A stretch of DNA of 64,000 bases from Caballeronia sp. dw_19 (GTDB lineage: Bacteria > Pseudomonadota > Gammaproteobacteria > Burkholderiales > Burkholderiaceae), in NCBI RefSeq assembly GCF_018449515.1, contig NZ_JAAVUQ010000021.1, forward strand, positions 1 through 64,000, given 5' to 3'. Shown piece after piece: positions 9,468-18,143 of this stretch. The position numbers and the translations under genes are program-made. How positions within the stretch are numbered: position 1 is the stretch's first letter; every line of letters starts with the position of its first letter. Below the pieces are notes generated by a model. That model ran no database searches, had not been told where the DNA came from, and saw only the letters and a program-made list of their open reading frames with translations.

Positions 9468-9508
9468 CGCGCAAAGCGGGCTTGATCAAGCATAAACGCG
9501 TCGTTCAT
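9383..9508 (-). other. Coupled 41-codon open frame at the 5' end of the VWA gene (possible frameshifted start)
   Basis: An ATG overlaps the TGA of the AAA gene (ATGA, 4 nt), the usual junction of co-translated genes. Its frame reads MNDAFMLDQARFARC and runs 41 codons to a TAA at 9383-9385, where the 606-codon VWA frame is already open in another phase. Either a one-base shift near 9385-9425 joins the two frames in the true gene, or this is a short leader peptide. Confidence 0.4.
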
Positions 9509-10716
9509 TCTTCAAACGCAATGTGATGCCGGATGATGCTGCGGATCAGCGCGGCGTCCTCGGCGCTTACTTTCGCGTAGATCGCCGGGCCGGCGGCGCG
9601 CTCCGGGTCGCCGGAGCGCAGCATCAGGTCGGCCCAGTCGAGCAGGCGTCGCGTCGAGAACGCGCTTGCCAGATCTTCGCGGGCGAACGCTGCGCGGCAA
9701 TCGGCGGCAATGGCCGCGAGCGTTTGCGCCATCGGCCGCGTGAAGCGTCCGCCAAGCGTGCGCATCAACACTTCCGCCTCCTCCTCGGGCGACAGGTAAT
9801 TCATCAGATACACGCGCCAGCGATCAAGAAACGCCTCGTTCATCAGGTTGGCGCCCTGATACAGATGCCGATAAACGCTCATGGCTCCGACCGCGTTTGC
9901 GGTTGCGAAGAGCCGGAAGGACGGATGCGGCGCCACCAGTTCGTTGCCTTTTTCCTTCAGCAACAAGCGGCCATGAGGTTCGAGAACGGCGGTGAGAACG
10001 GCGAGAATCGAGGGCTCGGCGAAGTCGATTTCATCGACTACAAGCCACAGGCCTTCGCGCATGGCTGTCGGCAGCACGCCGTCCACCCAGAGCGTTTCAC
10101 CGCCTTTCACCGTCCAGAAACCCACGAAATCGCCGATGGTCGTCTGGCCGTTCATATTCGCCCGCAGCACGCCGTGTTGCGAACGCGCCGCGACCTGCTC
10201 GATCAGGCTCGTTTTTCCCGCGCCGGTATGGCCGATCAGCAGCACGCGCCGGTTCTCCACGATGTCCTGGAGGATGTCGCCGAAACGCTCGGGAAAGAGA
10301 TAGGCAGGGTTCAGGCGCGGCACGAGCGGACCAGGCTGGCCGACAGGCATGTCCACCGGGCCGATCGTCGTTGTTGCTTCGCTTGAATCCGGATTCGCAG
10401 CTTGAGGCGTTTGGCGAACGGCGTGCCGGAGTTCTTTCAGGAAGCCGGTTCGTCCTTGCGCGGGCAGCGGTGCGAGCGCCGGATCGTTGGGTCGAAAAAA
10501 CCCCTCCCGATGCCACTTTTGCAACTTCGACTTGAGGTTTTCCAGGTCAACGACCGTATCGATATTGGCAGGTCCGTCGTCGTATCCATGTTCGATCCGA
10601 TACATCTGCGGCCGATCGGAGAGCGTCACTTGCCACCACTCGGCGGCCTGTCCCGTCGAGCGCTCATAGCGGCCAATGTGAGGATCGTCTTGCAACTTCG
10701 GTTCGGGCGCGTTCAT
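9505..10716 (-). CDS. MoxR/CobS-like AAA+ ATPase
   Basis: The 403-residue AAA ATPase has Walker A GHTGAGKT at about 162-169 and Walker B LWLVVDEIDF at about 223-232, followed by sensor-like SFRLFATANAVGAM and a C-terminal helical lid (STRRLLDWADLMLRSGD). The sequence around NMNGQTTIGDFVGFWTVKGGETLWVDG is typical of CobS/NirQ-type MoxR proteins. The first 120 residues (EWWQVTLSDRPQMYRIEHGYDDG) are an extra domain I do not recognise. It is transcribed ahead of the VWA gene with a 4-nt stop/start overlap and should form the ATPase half of that pair. Confidence 0.88.
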   Translation of the reverse strand: MNAPEPKLQDDPHIGRYERSTGQAAEWWQVTLSDRPQMYRIEHGYDDGPANIDTVVDLENLKSKLQKWHREGFFRPNDPALAPLPAQGRTGFLKELRHAVRQTPQAANPDSSEATTTIGPVDMPVGQPGPLVPRLNPAYLFPERFGDILQDIVENRRVLLIGHTGAGKTSLIEQVAARSQHGVLRANMNGQTTIGDFVGFWTVKGGETLWVDGVLPTAMREGLWLVVDEIDFAEPSILAVLTAVLEPHGRLLLKEKGNELVAPHPSFRLFATANAVGAMSVYRHLYQGANLMNEAFLDRWRVYLMNYLSPEEEAEVLMRTLGGRFTRPMAQTLAAIAADCRAAFAREDLASAFSTRRLLDWADLMLRSGDPERAAGPAIYAKVSAEDAALIRSIIRHHIAFEE

Positions 10717-11314
10717 TGGCTTGCAGGCGTTGGCAGGGTGAATGGGTAAGGCGGAATGTTTGAAACTTTACACGGTCGAGGGTGGGAGTCTGCGTGATGG
10801 AGCGGTTTGGGGATGCACACCAAGGGAATTTTTAGGGCTGGAACAGTGGATGATTCTCGGCGATAATTTAACCGACAAAGTGATTTAAATAGTTTGTGTA
10901 AGTTGTTGATAGTTAATGGATTTTGCGAAAAATTTTTCGGGTATTTCTAAAAATTAGAAATTAGTTTAGAAAAGCTCCATAAGCCTATGTTTTAGAAAGA
11001 AAAATTTGTTTTATAGGGGTAGCTTCCTGAAGTGCTTTATCAAACATTCCTCATGCTCCTGCTTAACTGAAGAAATTCCATCTAACCAATTGATTTTGTT
11101 AATAAAATTATATTTATTTAAGTTTTAGATCAATTATCTACCCTATCTATATGATTTTGAACGATTAAATCAAGAAATTAAGCACCAAACCCCCGTTCCC
11201 GATCTCGAAACCCAATGAACTCCCGCGCGTACAACCTTGATCTTTCAACGTACGCTGCGCCACCTTTGCCTCCTCACGATGGCAAAATACCCGCTCCACC
11301 CATCAGGAGCAGCA
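10717..11314. other. AT-rich intergenic region between divergent genes
   Basis: About 600 bp with no convincing gene. From about 10860 to 11190 the sequence is strikingly A/T-rich compared with everything around it. It contains the palindrome TTTCTAA-AAA-TTAGAAA (10944-10960) and many short A and T runs. The block separates the AAA gene (minus) from threonine aldolase (plus) and must hold both promoters. Confidence 0.7.
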
Positions 11315-12346
11315 ATGAGCACACCGATCCAGCACGATTTCCGTTCCGACACTGTCACGCGACCCAGCCCGGCCATGCGCGCGGCGATGGCATCGGCGGA
11401 AGTTGGCGACGATGTCTTCCGCGACGATCCCACCGTCACGCAACTGGAAGCCGTGATGGCCGAGCGTTTTGGCAAGGAAGCGGCGGTGTTCCTGACCTCG
11501 GGTACGCAATCGAATCTGGTCGCGCTGATGGCGCATTGCGAACGTGGCGACGAGTACATCGTCGGGCAGCAGGCGCATTGCTATCGCTGGGAAGCGGGCG
11601 GCGCGGCGGTGCTGGGGAGCATCCAGCCGCAACCGTTGAACAATCAGGCAGACGGTTCCTTGCTGCTGGCGGAGATCGAGGACTCGATCAAGCCCGACGA
11701 TTCGCATTACGCGCGCACGCGACTGCTGGCACTGGAGAACACGATTGGCGGGAAAGTTTTGTCGCGGGAGTACATGGAAGCGGCGACGGCGCTGGCTCGT
11801 CGGCACGGTCTTGCTACGCATCTGGACGGTGCCCGGATCTTCAATGCGGCCACGGTGTTGAATACGCCCGTTGCCACGCTGACGCGGTCCTTCGATACGG
11901 TGTCGGTGTGTTTATCGAAGGGATTGGGTGCGCCGGTCGGCTCGGTGCTGGTCGGCAGCGAGCAGTTAATCGCGAAGGCGCGGCGCACGCGCAAGATGGT
12001 GGGCGGCGGTTTGCGGCAGGTCGGCATTCTCGCGGCGGCCGGGCTTTACGCGCTGGAGCATAACGTGAGGCGTCTCGCCGATGACCACGCCAACGCGGCC
12101 ACTCTGGCTAAGGGCTTGGTCGCCTACGAGCAGCTAAAGGTCACGATGCCGGACACGAACATCGTGTTCGTGGAAGTGGACAGCACGATTGCCGCTGACT
12201 TCAAGGAGCATCTGGCGGCGCGCGGGATTGGCATTACGTCGGCCTACAGCGCGACGAAACAGCGCTGGGTCACGCATCTGGACGTGGACAGTGCTGCGGT
12301 TGAAAACGCGCTGGCCGCGGTCCGGGCGTTTTTCTCGGAACGCTAA
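11315..12346 (+). CDS. ltaE: Low-specificity L-threonine aldolase
   Basis: PLP enzyme that cleaves L-threonine or allo-threonine to glycine and acetaldehyde. It has 343 residues from the ATG at 11315, preceded by AGGAG 6 bases away; the frame is open upstream but that part is not family-like. Recognisable blocks are HDFRSDTVTRPSPAMRAAMASAEVGDDVF at the N-terminus, LENTIGGKV, THLDGARIFNAA (the Asp that pairs with the PLP nitrogen) and SVCLSKGLGAPVGSVL with the PLP lysine. Length is normal. It converges on a LysR gene 15 bp downstream. Confidence 0.93.
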   Translation: MSTPIQHDFRSDTVTRPSPAMRAAMASAEVGDDVFRDDPTVTQLEAVMAERFGKEAAVFLTSGTQSNLVALMAHCERGDEYIVGQQAHCYRWEAGGAAVLGSIQPQPLNNQADGSLLLAEIEDSIKPDDSHYARTRLLALENTIGGKVLSREYMEAATALARRHGLATHLDGARIFNAATVLNTPVATLTRSFDTVSVCLSKGLGAPVGSVLVGSEQLIAKARRTRKMVGGGLRQVGILAAAGLYALEHNVRRLADDHANAATLAKGLVAYEQLKVTMPDTNIVFVEVDSTIAADFKEHLAARGIGITSAYSATKQRWVTHLDVDSAAVENALAAVRAFFSER

Positions 12347-12361
12347 TTGCCGCACGCGCGT

Positions 12362-13252
12362 TCAATCCTCCTTGATGAAGTCGATGAACGCGCGCAGCGG
12401 CGCGGGCATGTGCGTGCGGCTCTGGTAGTACAGAAACGGCCCTGAAAAACTCTCCCACCACTCGTGCAGCACGGGCACGAGTGCGCCGCTTTGTATCGCC
12501 GGCCGCAAGAATTCCTCGAACGTATAGATCATCCCCAGGCCCGCTGTCGCGGCGCCGACTTCAAGCTCCATCACCGACGCCACCAGCGGCCCATTCGGCG
12601 TGAATCGAACCTCTTCGCCAGCACGCTCGAAGCGCCACGCCGCCAGCACGCCGCTCGCAAACCGATGCCCGATGCACGCGTGCTCCAGCAAATCGCGAGG
12701 GTGTTCAGGCCATCCGTGCGCCGCAAAATACGCCGGCGCGCCCGCCGCCACGAAATGCTGCGTGCGCGGGCCGATCGGCACGGCGATCATGTCGCGCTCC
12801 AGGCGCTCGTCGTAGCGGATGCCGGCATCGAAACCTGCTGCCAGCACGTCGATAAACGTATCGTTCGACACCACCTCCAGCGTGATCCCCGGATGCGCGG
12901 CGAGAAAGCGCGCGACGATGGGCGGCAGCACGTGCATCGCCACGATAGTCGGCACGTTCAGTCGCAAAGTGCCGGTCGGGCTGTCGCGGAAACTGTTGAT
13001 CGCGTCGAGCGCGCCGGCAATCTCGCCGAGCGCCGGCGCGAGCCGTTCCAGCAGACGCTGGCCGGCTTCCGTCACCGTGACGCTGCGGGTGGTGCGGTTC
13101 AGCAAACGCACGCCGAGCCGCGCTTCAAGCCGGCGAATCGCTTCGCTCAGCGCGGAAGCCGATACCCCGCGCAAACGCGCCGCGGCCCTGAAACTGCGTA
13201 CCTCGGTGATGGCCACGAAGGCGCTGAGATCGGAGAGATCGGGATCGTTCAT
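12362..13252 (-). CDS. LysR-family transcriptional regulator
   Basis: The product has 296 residues from the ATG at 13252 (MNDPDLSDLSAFVAI). An N-terminal winged helix (SFRAAARLRGVSASALSEAIRRLEARLGVRLLNRTTRSV) and a periplasmic-binding-like ligand domain follow the LysR plan. It is divergent from an aldo/keto reductase, with a 116-bp shared promoter region holding a palindrome at 13292-13305, so it probably controls that gene. Inducer unknown. Confidence 0.92.
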   Translation of the reverse strand: MNDPDLSDLSAFVAITEVRSFRAAARLRGVSASALSEAIRRLEARLGVRLLNRTTRSVTVTEAGQRLLERLAPALGEIAGALDAINSFRDSPTGTLRLNVPTIVAMHVLPPIVARFLAAHPGITLEVVSNDTFIDVLAAGFDAGIRYDERLERDMIAVPIGPRTQHFVAAGAPAYFAAHGWPEHPRDLLEHACIGHRFASGVLAAWRFERAGEEVRFTPNGPLVASVMELEVGAATAGLGMIYTFEEFLRPAIQSGALVPVLHEWWESFSGPFLYYQSRTHMPAPLRAFIDFIKED

Positions 13253-13291
13253 TGTGCGTTTTTTCGTACAGCCCGTGCTGTGAAGGCCGGA

Positions 13292-13305
13292 TTGTCGCAC
13301 GACAA
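13292..13305. promoter_or_regulatory. Candidate LysR operator in divergent promoter
   Basis: TTGTCG-CA-CGACAA is a perfect 14-bp palindrome midway between the divergent LysR gene and the aldo/keto reductase. Such symmetric sites are usual for LysR regulators. Function is inferred from position only. Confidence 0.45.
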
Positions 13306-13368
13306 ATCGCCTCTCATACTCTCATCAACGCTCGCAATCACGCGACGCCAGACTCCTGGAGACTTCAC

Positions 13369-14373
13369 ATGAACCATCTGCAACTCGGCGCGACCGGACC
13401 GCGTGTATCGGCACTCGGACTTGGCTGCATGGGCATGTCCGGCATGTACGGACCGGCCGACCGGAGCGAAAGCATCGCCACGATTCACGCGGCGCTCGAT
13501 GCCGGCATCAACCTGCTCGATACCGGCGATTTCTACGGCAGCGGCCACAACGAAGCGTTGATCGGCGAAGCGCTCAAGGGCACGAAACGCGACGCCGCCA
13601 TCATCAGCGTGAAATTCGGCGCGCTGCGCGATCCGGCCGGCGGCTGGGTCGGTTATGACGCGAGGCCGGCCGCTGTGAAAAATTTCCTGACGTACTCGAT
13701 GCAGCGTCTCGGGGTGGATTACATCGATATCTATCGGCCGGCGCGACTCGATCCCAATGTGCCGATTGAAGACACCGTGGGCGCGATTGCCGAGATGGTA
13801 AAGGCAGGTTATGTGCGTCACGTCGGGCTGTCCGAGGTGGGCGCCGAGACTATCCGGCGCGCGGCTGCGGTACACCCAATCGCTGATCTGCAGATCGAGT
13901 ATTCGCTGATTTCACGGGGTATCGAAGGCGATATTCTCTCGACGTGCCGCGAACTCGGGATTGGCGTGACGGCTTACGGCGTGTTGTCGCGAGGACTGAT
14001 CAGCGGCCATTGGCAGGCGGCGCAAAATCTGGCCGGCAACGATTTCCGCGCGCACAGCCCGCGTTTTCAGGGCGAAAACGCGGAACGCAACCTGCAACTG
14101 GTCGAAGCGTTGCGGCGGATTGCGGAAGCGAAGGGCGTGTCGGTGGCGCAGATCGCGATTGCGTGGGTCGCGGCGCAGGGCGCGGATATCGTGCCGCTGG
14201 TTGGCGCACGGCGGCGGGACCGGTTGACGGAAGCACTGGGGGCACTGGATGTCATGCTGACGCCGGATGATCTCAGTGCAATCGAATACGCTGTGCCGAA
14301 GGGCGCCGCAGCCGGTGACCGTTACGCTGCCGCGCAAATGGCCCATCTCGACAGCGAAGTTCGTCACGGATAA
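13369..14373 (+). CDS. Aldo/keto reductase
   Basis: NADPH-dependent oxidoreductase with a TIM-barrel fold, 334 residues from the ATG at 13369. Motifs include LGLGCMGMSGMYGPADR, LLDTGDFYGSGHNE (catalytic Asp and Tyr), IISVKFG (Lys) and QIEYSLISRGIE, with a cofactor-binding C-terminus (IVPLVGARRRDRL). The fourth catalytic residue, normally His before the (V/L)D(P) turn, appears as Ala (YRPARLDPN). Substrate unknown. It is divergent from LysR and followed 134 bp later by the SDR gene. Confidence 0.9.
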   Translation: MNHLQLGATGPRVSALGLGCMGMSGMYGPADRSESIATIHAALDAGINLLDTGDFYGSGHNEALIGEALKGTKRDAAIISVKFGALRDPAGGWVGYDARPAAVKNFLTYSMQRLGVDYIDIYRPARLDPNVPIEDTVGAIAEMVKAGYVRHVGLSEVGAETIRRAAAVHPIADLQIEYSLISRGIEGDILSTCRELGIGVTAYGVLSRGLISGHWQAAQNLAGNDFRAHSPRFQGENAERNLQLVEALRRIAEAKGVSVAQIAIAWVAAQGADIVPLVGARRRDRLTEALGALDVMLTPDDLSAIEYAVPKGAAAGDRYAAAQMAHLDSEVRHG

Positions 14374-14396
14374 TTGCCCCGGTCAGACTCAAGGCA

Positions 14397-14433
14397 TTGG
14401 CGCGATCCGATTGCAAGTTGGCGCGATCGGATT
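14397..14433 (+). promoter_or_regulatory. Two direct repeats spaced 21 bp, candidate AraC-family operator
   Basis: TTGGCGCGATCCGATT (14397-14412) and TTGGCGCGATCGGATT (14418-14433) differ at one base and are offset by 21 bp, two helical turns. AraC/XylS regulators commonly bind tandem repeats with this phasing. The site lies 75 bp before the SDR gene, whose downstream neighbour is an AraC-family gene. Confidence 0.55.
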
Positions 14434-14507
14434 AGTGTTGCGGAGAGCGCGCTCCTAGAATCCGGTGGACGCAGCACTCATCGTTCACTGTTAAAGGAAT
14501 CACGCTC

Positions 14508-15392
14508 ATGTCTTCAGTCTGGTTTATTACGGGCAGTTCTCGCGGCATCGGCCATGAATTGGCGAAGGCCGTCCTGGCCGCGGGTCATCGTCTGGTCGCG
14601 ACCGCGCGCCGTCCCGACGATCTCGCCGCGCTCGTGGAGCAGTACGGCGAGCGCGTGCGCGCCGTCGCGCTCGATGTGACCGACCCCGCCTCGGCACGGG
14701 CTGCCGTGCAGCAGGCCGTGGCATCTTTCGGCCGTCTGGATGTCGTCGTCAACAATGCGGGTTACGGCAACATCGCGTCGATCGAGGAAGGCGACGACGC
14801 CGATTTCCGCGCGCAGATGGAAACCAATTTCTACGGCGTCGTCAACGTGACGCGCGCCGCGTTGCCGGTCCTGCGCACGCAGCGCAGCGGCCATATCATC
14901 CAGATTTCATCGATAGGCGGACGCGTCGGTTCACCTGGCCTTGCCGCGTATCAATCAGCGAAATGGGCCGTGGAGGGATTCTCCGAGGTGTTGTCGAAGG
15001 AAGTTGCGCCGCTTGGGATCAAGGTGACGATCGTGGAGCCGGGCGGCTTTCGCACGGATTGGGCCGGTTCGTCGATGACCATCCACGCGCCCGGCCCTGA
15101 TTACGCCGCGAGCATTGCGCCCTTGCTCGAATACCGCGCGTCGCATAAGCCAGTCGGCGATCCGGTGAAAGCGGCGCAAGCAATCCTCGGCATAGCGGGA
15201 CTGGACGAACCGCCGCTGCGTTTGCTGCTCGGCAGCGACGCGGTGCATATCGCAGGACAGGTGCATGAAGCGCGCGGCGCGATGGACGCCAAGTGGCGTC
15301 ACGTGAGTTTGTCGACCGACGCCAGCGATGCCACCGAATGGCGCGGGTTGATCGATAAACTCGCGATCGTGAAGCAGCCGGTAAAGGACTGA
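14508..15392 (+). CDS. Short-chain dehydrogenase/reductase (SDR) oxidoreductase
   Basis: Classical SDR of 294 residues with Rossmann motif TGSSRGIG at about 8-15, NNAGYG, and catalytic Ser plus YxxxK in IQISSIGGRVGSPGLAAYQSAKWAVEGFSE. AAGGAAT precedes the ATG. Relatives are annotated as SDR oxidoreductases of unknown substrate. The AraC-family gene begins 18 bp downstream, so the two probably share a transcript and the regulator probably controls the pair. Confidence 0.92.
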   Translation: MSSVWFITGSSRGIGHELAKAVLAAGHRLVATARRPDDLAALVEQYGERVRAVALDVTDPASARAAVQQAVASFGRLDVVVNNAGYGNIASIEEGDDADFRAQMETNFYGVVNVTRAALPVLRTQRSGHIIQISSIGGRVGSPGLAAYQSAKWAVEGFSEVLSKEVAPLGIKVTIVEPGGFRTDWAGSSMTIHAPGPDYAASIAPLLEYRASHKPVGDPVKAAQAILGIAGLDEPPLRLLLGSDAVHIAGQVHEARGAMDAKWRHVSLSTDASDATEWRGLIDKLAIVKQPVKD

Positions 15393-15410
15393 AAAGGGAC
15401 TGAAAAGCTG

Positions 15411-16451
15411 ATGAAAACCGATGGCGTTCCGATCAGCCACGCACTGCTCGTACGACTAGAGACGCTGGGCGTGGATGTGCCGCGGACGTTCCGCGCGGCG
15501 GGCCTGCCCGTGCCGGCGACGACGAACGCCGAGGCGGCCCGGTTGCGGCTGACGACGCAGAAATACTTCGCGCTGTGGGAGGCTATCGCGCAGGTGAGCG
15601 GGGACCCGGCCATCGGCTTGCGGATTGGTGCTGAAACCTCGCACGGGCAACTCGACGCAATGTCGCTCGCGGCGCTGCATTCCGCCAATTTCGGCGAGGC
15701 GCTGGCGAAGCTCGGGCGTTACAAGCGGCTGAGTTGTCCGGAGGAGGTGGTGGTCAGCGTGCAGCGTGACGAGGCGGCTGTGACGTTCCGGTGGCTGCTG
15801 GCCGATGGTTTTATTCCTGACCTGCTGGCGGACGCCATGTTCGCTTCCGCACTTGCCATGGCGCGGCGCGGATCGGGTGTGCCGATCAAACCGCGTCGCG
15901 TGGAGCTGACACGGCGGGCGGCCAACCGGGCGATGTTTGCGCGCCATTATGGTTGCGAGATCGTGTTCGATGCCCCGAACGATGTGCTCGTATTCGATGC
16001 GGCAAGTCTCGCGCTGCCTTTCGTGACGCATAACGTCGATTTGCTTGCCGCTGTGCTGCCGCAACTCGATGCCGGACTGGCCGCGCTGGCCCGCGAGCAA
16101 ACTTTCACCGATCACGTCGATGCCGTGCTCGCGCGGAACATGCGCGGCCAGCGGCCGAGTGTTGAAGCGCTGGCGCGGGAGCTGGGGATCAGTACACGCA
16201 CGCTGCAACGCAAGCTTGCGCTCGATGGGACGAGTTATCAGCAGCAGTTGGACCGCGTGCGCAACCGGATAGCGCGCCGCTTGCTGGGGAGTACGGATCT
16301 CGCGGCCGGCGAGATCGCGTGGTTTTTGGGCTTTGAAGAGGTTAATTCGTTTTCACGGGCGTTTAACCAGTGGGAGGGAATGACGCCTCAGCGGTGGAGA
16401 GGGCACGAGGGTGAGGGGCGGGACAGATCGTTCTCAGAGCCCGCGGTTTGA
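15411..16451 (+). CDS. AraC-family transcriptional regulator
   Basis: The product has 346 residues. The first 200 form the N-terminal sensor domain of the OruR/ArgR-like AraC group (VSGDPAIGLRIGAETSHGQLDAMSLAALHS). The C-terminal 90 carry the double helix-turn-helix (LARELGISTRTLQRKLALDGTSYQQQLDRVR then IAWFLGFEEVNSFSRAFNQWEGMTP). It follows the SDR gene closely and is the natural candidate to bind the 21-bp repeats before that gene. Inducer unknown. Confidence 0.92.
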   Translation: MKTDGVPISHALLVRLETLGVDVPRTFRAAGLPVPATTNAEAARLRLTTQKYFALWEAIAQVSGDPAIGLRIGAETSHGQLDAMSLAALHSANFGEALAKLGRYKRLSCPEEVVVSVQRDEAAVTFRWLLADGFIPDLLADAMFASALAMARRGSGVPIKPRRVELTRRAANRAMFARHYGCEIVFDAPNDVLVFDAASLALPFVTHNVDLLAAVLPQLDAGLAALAREQTFTDHVDAVLARNMRGQRPSVEALARELGISTRTLQRKLALDGTSYQQQLDRVRNRIARRLLGSTDLAAGEIAWFLGFEEVNSFSRAFNQWEGMTPQRWRGHEGEGRDRSFSEPAV

Positions 16452-16474
16452 TTCGGAATGCTGATTAATAGTCC

Positions 16475-16546
16475 GAAGCGATGAATATGGGGAATGAAGC
16501 TTCATCAAGCCATCGGTCAGAATTAGATTCTTCATCGCTTCATTCC
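16475..16546. repeat. Nested inverted repeats in intergenic region
   Basis: GAAGCGATGAA (16475-16485) pairs with TTCATCGCTTC (16531-16541), and GGAATGAAG (16491-16499) pairs with CTTCATTCC (16538-16546). Between them ATGAAGCTTCAT is itself palindromic. The arms cannot all pair at once, so alternative hairpins or regulator sites are possible. There is no run of T, so this is not a standard terminator. Confidence 0.5.
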
Positions 16547-16684
16547 GGTTCGTGATTATCGGACACACGCCACGACGCATAACGATAAAATCCCCGTCCT
16601 GCAATAAACTATGACACTCGAATCCAGTCGCGGCCGTCATGGTAACCGTCTGGTCCCGGAATTCCCGTTTGAAAAGGACCGATC

Positions 16685-17593
16685 TTGCTTCACATCGAAA
16701 CCCCGTTGATCCTGCATCCCGGACTGTCTACGTCCACGCGCCGCATCTGGCTCAAGCTTGAAAACCTGCAGCCCAGCGGCTCGTTCAAAATGCGCGGGAT
16801 GGGCTTGCTGTGTTCGCGGGCGAAAGCGGCCGGCAAACTCCGCGTAGTGTGCCCGTCGGGTGGCAACGCCGGTTTTGCAACAGCATTTGTGGCGCGCTTG
16901 CTCGGCATGCAGGCTGAGATCGTGGTGCCTTCCACGACGCCTGAAAGCACCCGCAAGCGGATTGCCGCGCTCGGTGCGACGGTGATCGTGCATGGTGATG
17001 TCTGGGATGAGGCGAACGAGCATGCGCTGGCATTGTCGGCGTCGGATGAAGTCGAATATGTGCCGGCTTTCGATCACCCCGTGTTGTGGGAAGGTCATAG
17101 CACGATGATCGATGAGATTGTCGCGGTGCTGCCGCAGGTGGATGCGGTCGTGGCCAGCGTGGGCGGGGGCGGTTTGCTTGCCGGCATCTTGACCGGTTTG
17201 CTGCGCCATGGCCGCACGGATTGTCGTGTGATCGCGTGCGAGACGACGGGCGCGGCGTCGTTTCGCGCGGCGCTCGATGCAGGGCATCCGGTGAAACTGG
17301 ATCGCATCGACAGCATCGCAAAGTCGCTTGCTGCGCTTCAGGTGGCGAGCTGGCCGGTCAGTGCCATCAGGCAGTTTCCGCACGAATCGGTTGTGTTGAC
17401 GGATGCCGATGCGATCACGGGCGTGACGCGTTTCGCCGATGACCATCGGCAACTCGTGGAACCGGCGTGCGGGGTATCGCTTGCTGTCGGTTACCTCGAT
17501 CATCCGGCGATTGCTGCCGCGCACGATGTGGTGATCGTGGTGTGCGGCGGAGTCAGTGTCGATGCGCGGATGGTGGCGGACTGGGCGAGGTAA
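16685..17593 (+). CDS. PLP-dependent L-serine/L-threonine dehydratase-like protein
   Basis: Fold-type II PLP enzyme, 302 residues, beginning at a TTG (16685) preceded by AAAGGA. Motifs are WLKLENLQPSGSFKMRGMG (PLP lysine in SFKMRG), CPSGGNAGFATAFVARLLG (the SGGNAG loop) and the phosphate-binding VGGGGLLAG. These fit serine/threonine dehydratases that release ammonia and pyruvate or 2-oxobutyrate. It is shorter than biosynthetic threonine deaminase and lacks a regulatory domain, as in catabolic forms. It is separated from oxc by 550 bp and need not belong to the oxalate region. Confidence 0.85.
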   Translation: MLHIETPLILHPGLSTSTRRIWLKLENLQPSGSFKMRGMGLLCSRAKAAGKLRVVCPSGGNAGFATAFVARLLGMQAEIVVPSTTPESTRKRIAALGATVIVHGDVWDEANEHALALSASDEVEYVPAFDHPVLWEGHSTMIDEIVAVLPQVDAVVASVGGGGLLAGILTGLLRHGRTDCRVIACETTGAASFRAALDAGHPVKLDRIDSIAKSLAALQVASWPVSAIRQFPHESVVLTDADAITGVTRFADDHRQLVEPACGVSLAVGYLDHPAIAAAHDVVIVVCGGVSVDARMVADWAR

Positions 17594-18070
17594 TCGCTCA
17601 TGCCGGACCTTTGCCGGTGACGCGCTGTACAGCACAAATACAAACACGCCAGCGCAACTCCTGGCGATCGCATTCGTCTTTAACCGCTTGATCGTCCTCG
17701 CCTTCGGTGATCACAAGCGGCATGACCGGAATGGACCCGGCAATGGGTTCTTCGATCTCTCACTATCTGCTCGACGTCATAGAACGCGACGACAACGAAG
17801 AAACCACCCCGCTGATCTAACCCGGATCGACGAATCAACCGCAGCGACCCGCCTCCAGGCGCTGGTAAACCCGCCCCTCGGCGCGAGTGACAAGCGACCG
17901 CGCTGACCGCCCTCAGCGCAATCCCATTCGCCCCAATCCTCGGCCGCGAAATCTCCTGCATCGCCCAAACGCTCCTCATCGCATCGCAGCAAAAAAAACG
18001 GCAAACCTGCCGCAGCGCCAGCGTTTCCGCCTCAATCGCACCGCACCACTCTCGACCTGGCAAACAAATC
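17594..18070. other. Non-coding gap before oxc
   Basis: About 480 bp without a supportable gene. Frames in it lack ribosome sites and family signatures, and composition is uneven (C-rich, A-rich). It may be decayed coding DNA, but I could not identify a parent. Confidence 0.5.
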
Positions 18071-18109
18071 CACTTGACTAATACTGTGTGTGGAATATTG
18101 TATATCACA
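18071..18109 (+). promoter_or_regulatory. oxc promoter with candidate GntR operator
   Basis: A 39-bp block, 37 of 39 identical to 30931-30969 before the second frc. It holds a -35-like TTGACT (18074-18079), a 16-bp spacer and a weak -10 TATTGT (18096-18101). TTGTATATCA (18098-18107) overlaps the -10. The same decamer recurs before the PanE-like gene (27669-27678). A repressor bound here would block the promoter; the GntR protein at 29060 is the obvious candidate. Confidence 0.65.
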
Positions 18110-18143
18110 AACCAAACAACGCCAGCCAAGGAGGAGAGACGCT

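Noticed and set aside
9523..10386. 287-codon plus-strand frame
   Set aside because: Antisense to the AAA ATPase with its intact Walker motifs.
16637..17647. 336-codon minus-strand frame
   Set aside because: Antisense to the PLP dehydratase; composition Arg/His-rich.
17680..18129. 149-codon minus-strand frame in the gap before oxc
   Set aside because: It runs through the oxc promoter block, lacks a ribosome site and looks like random translation.
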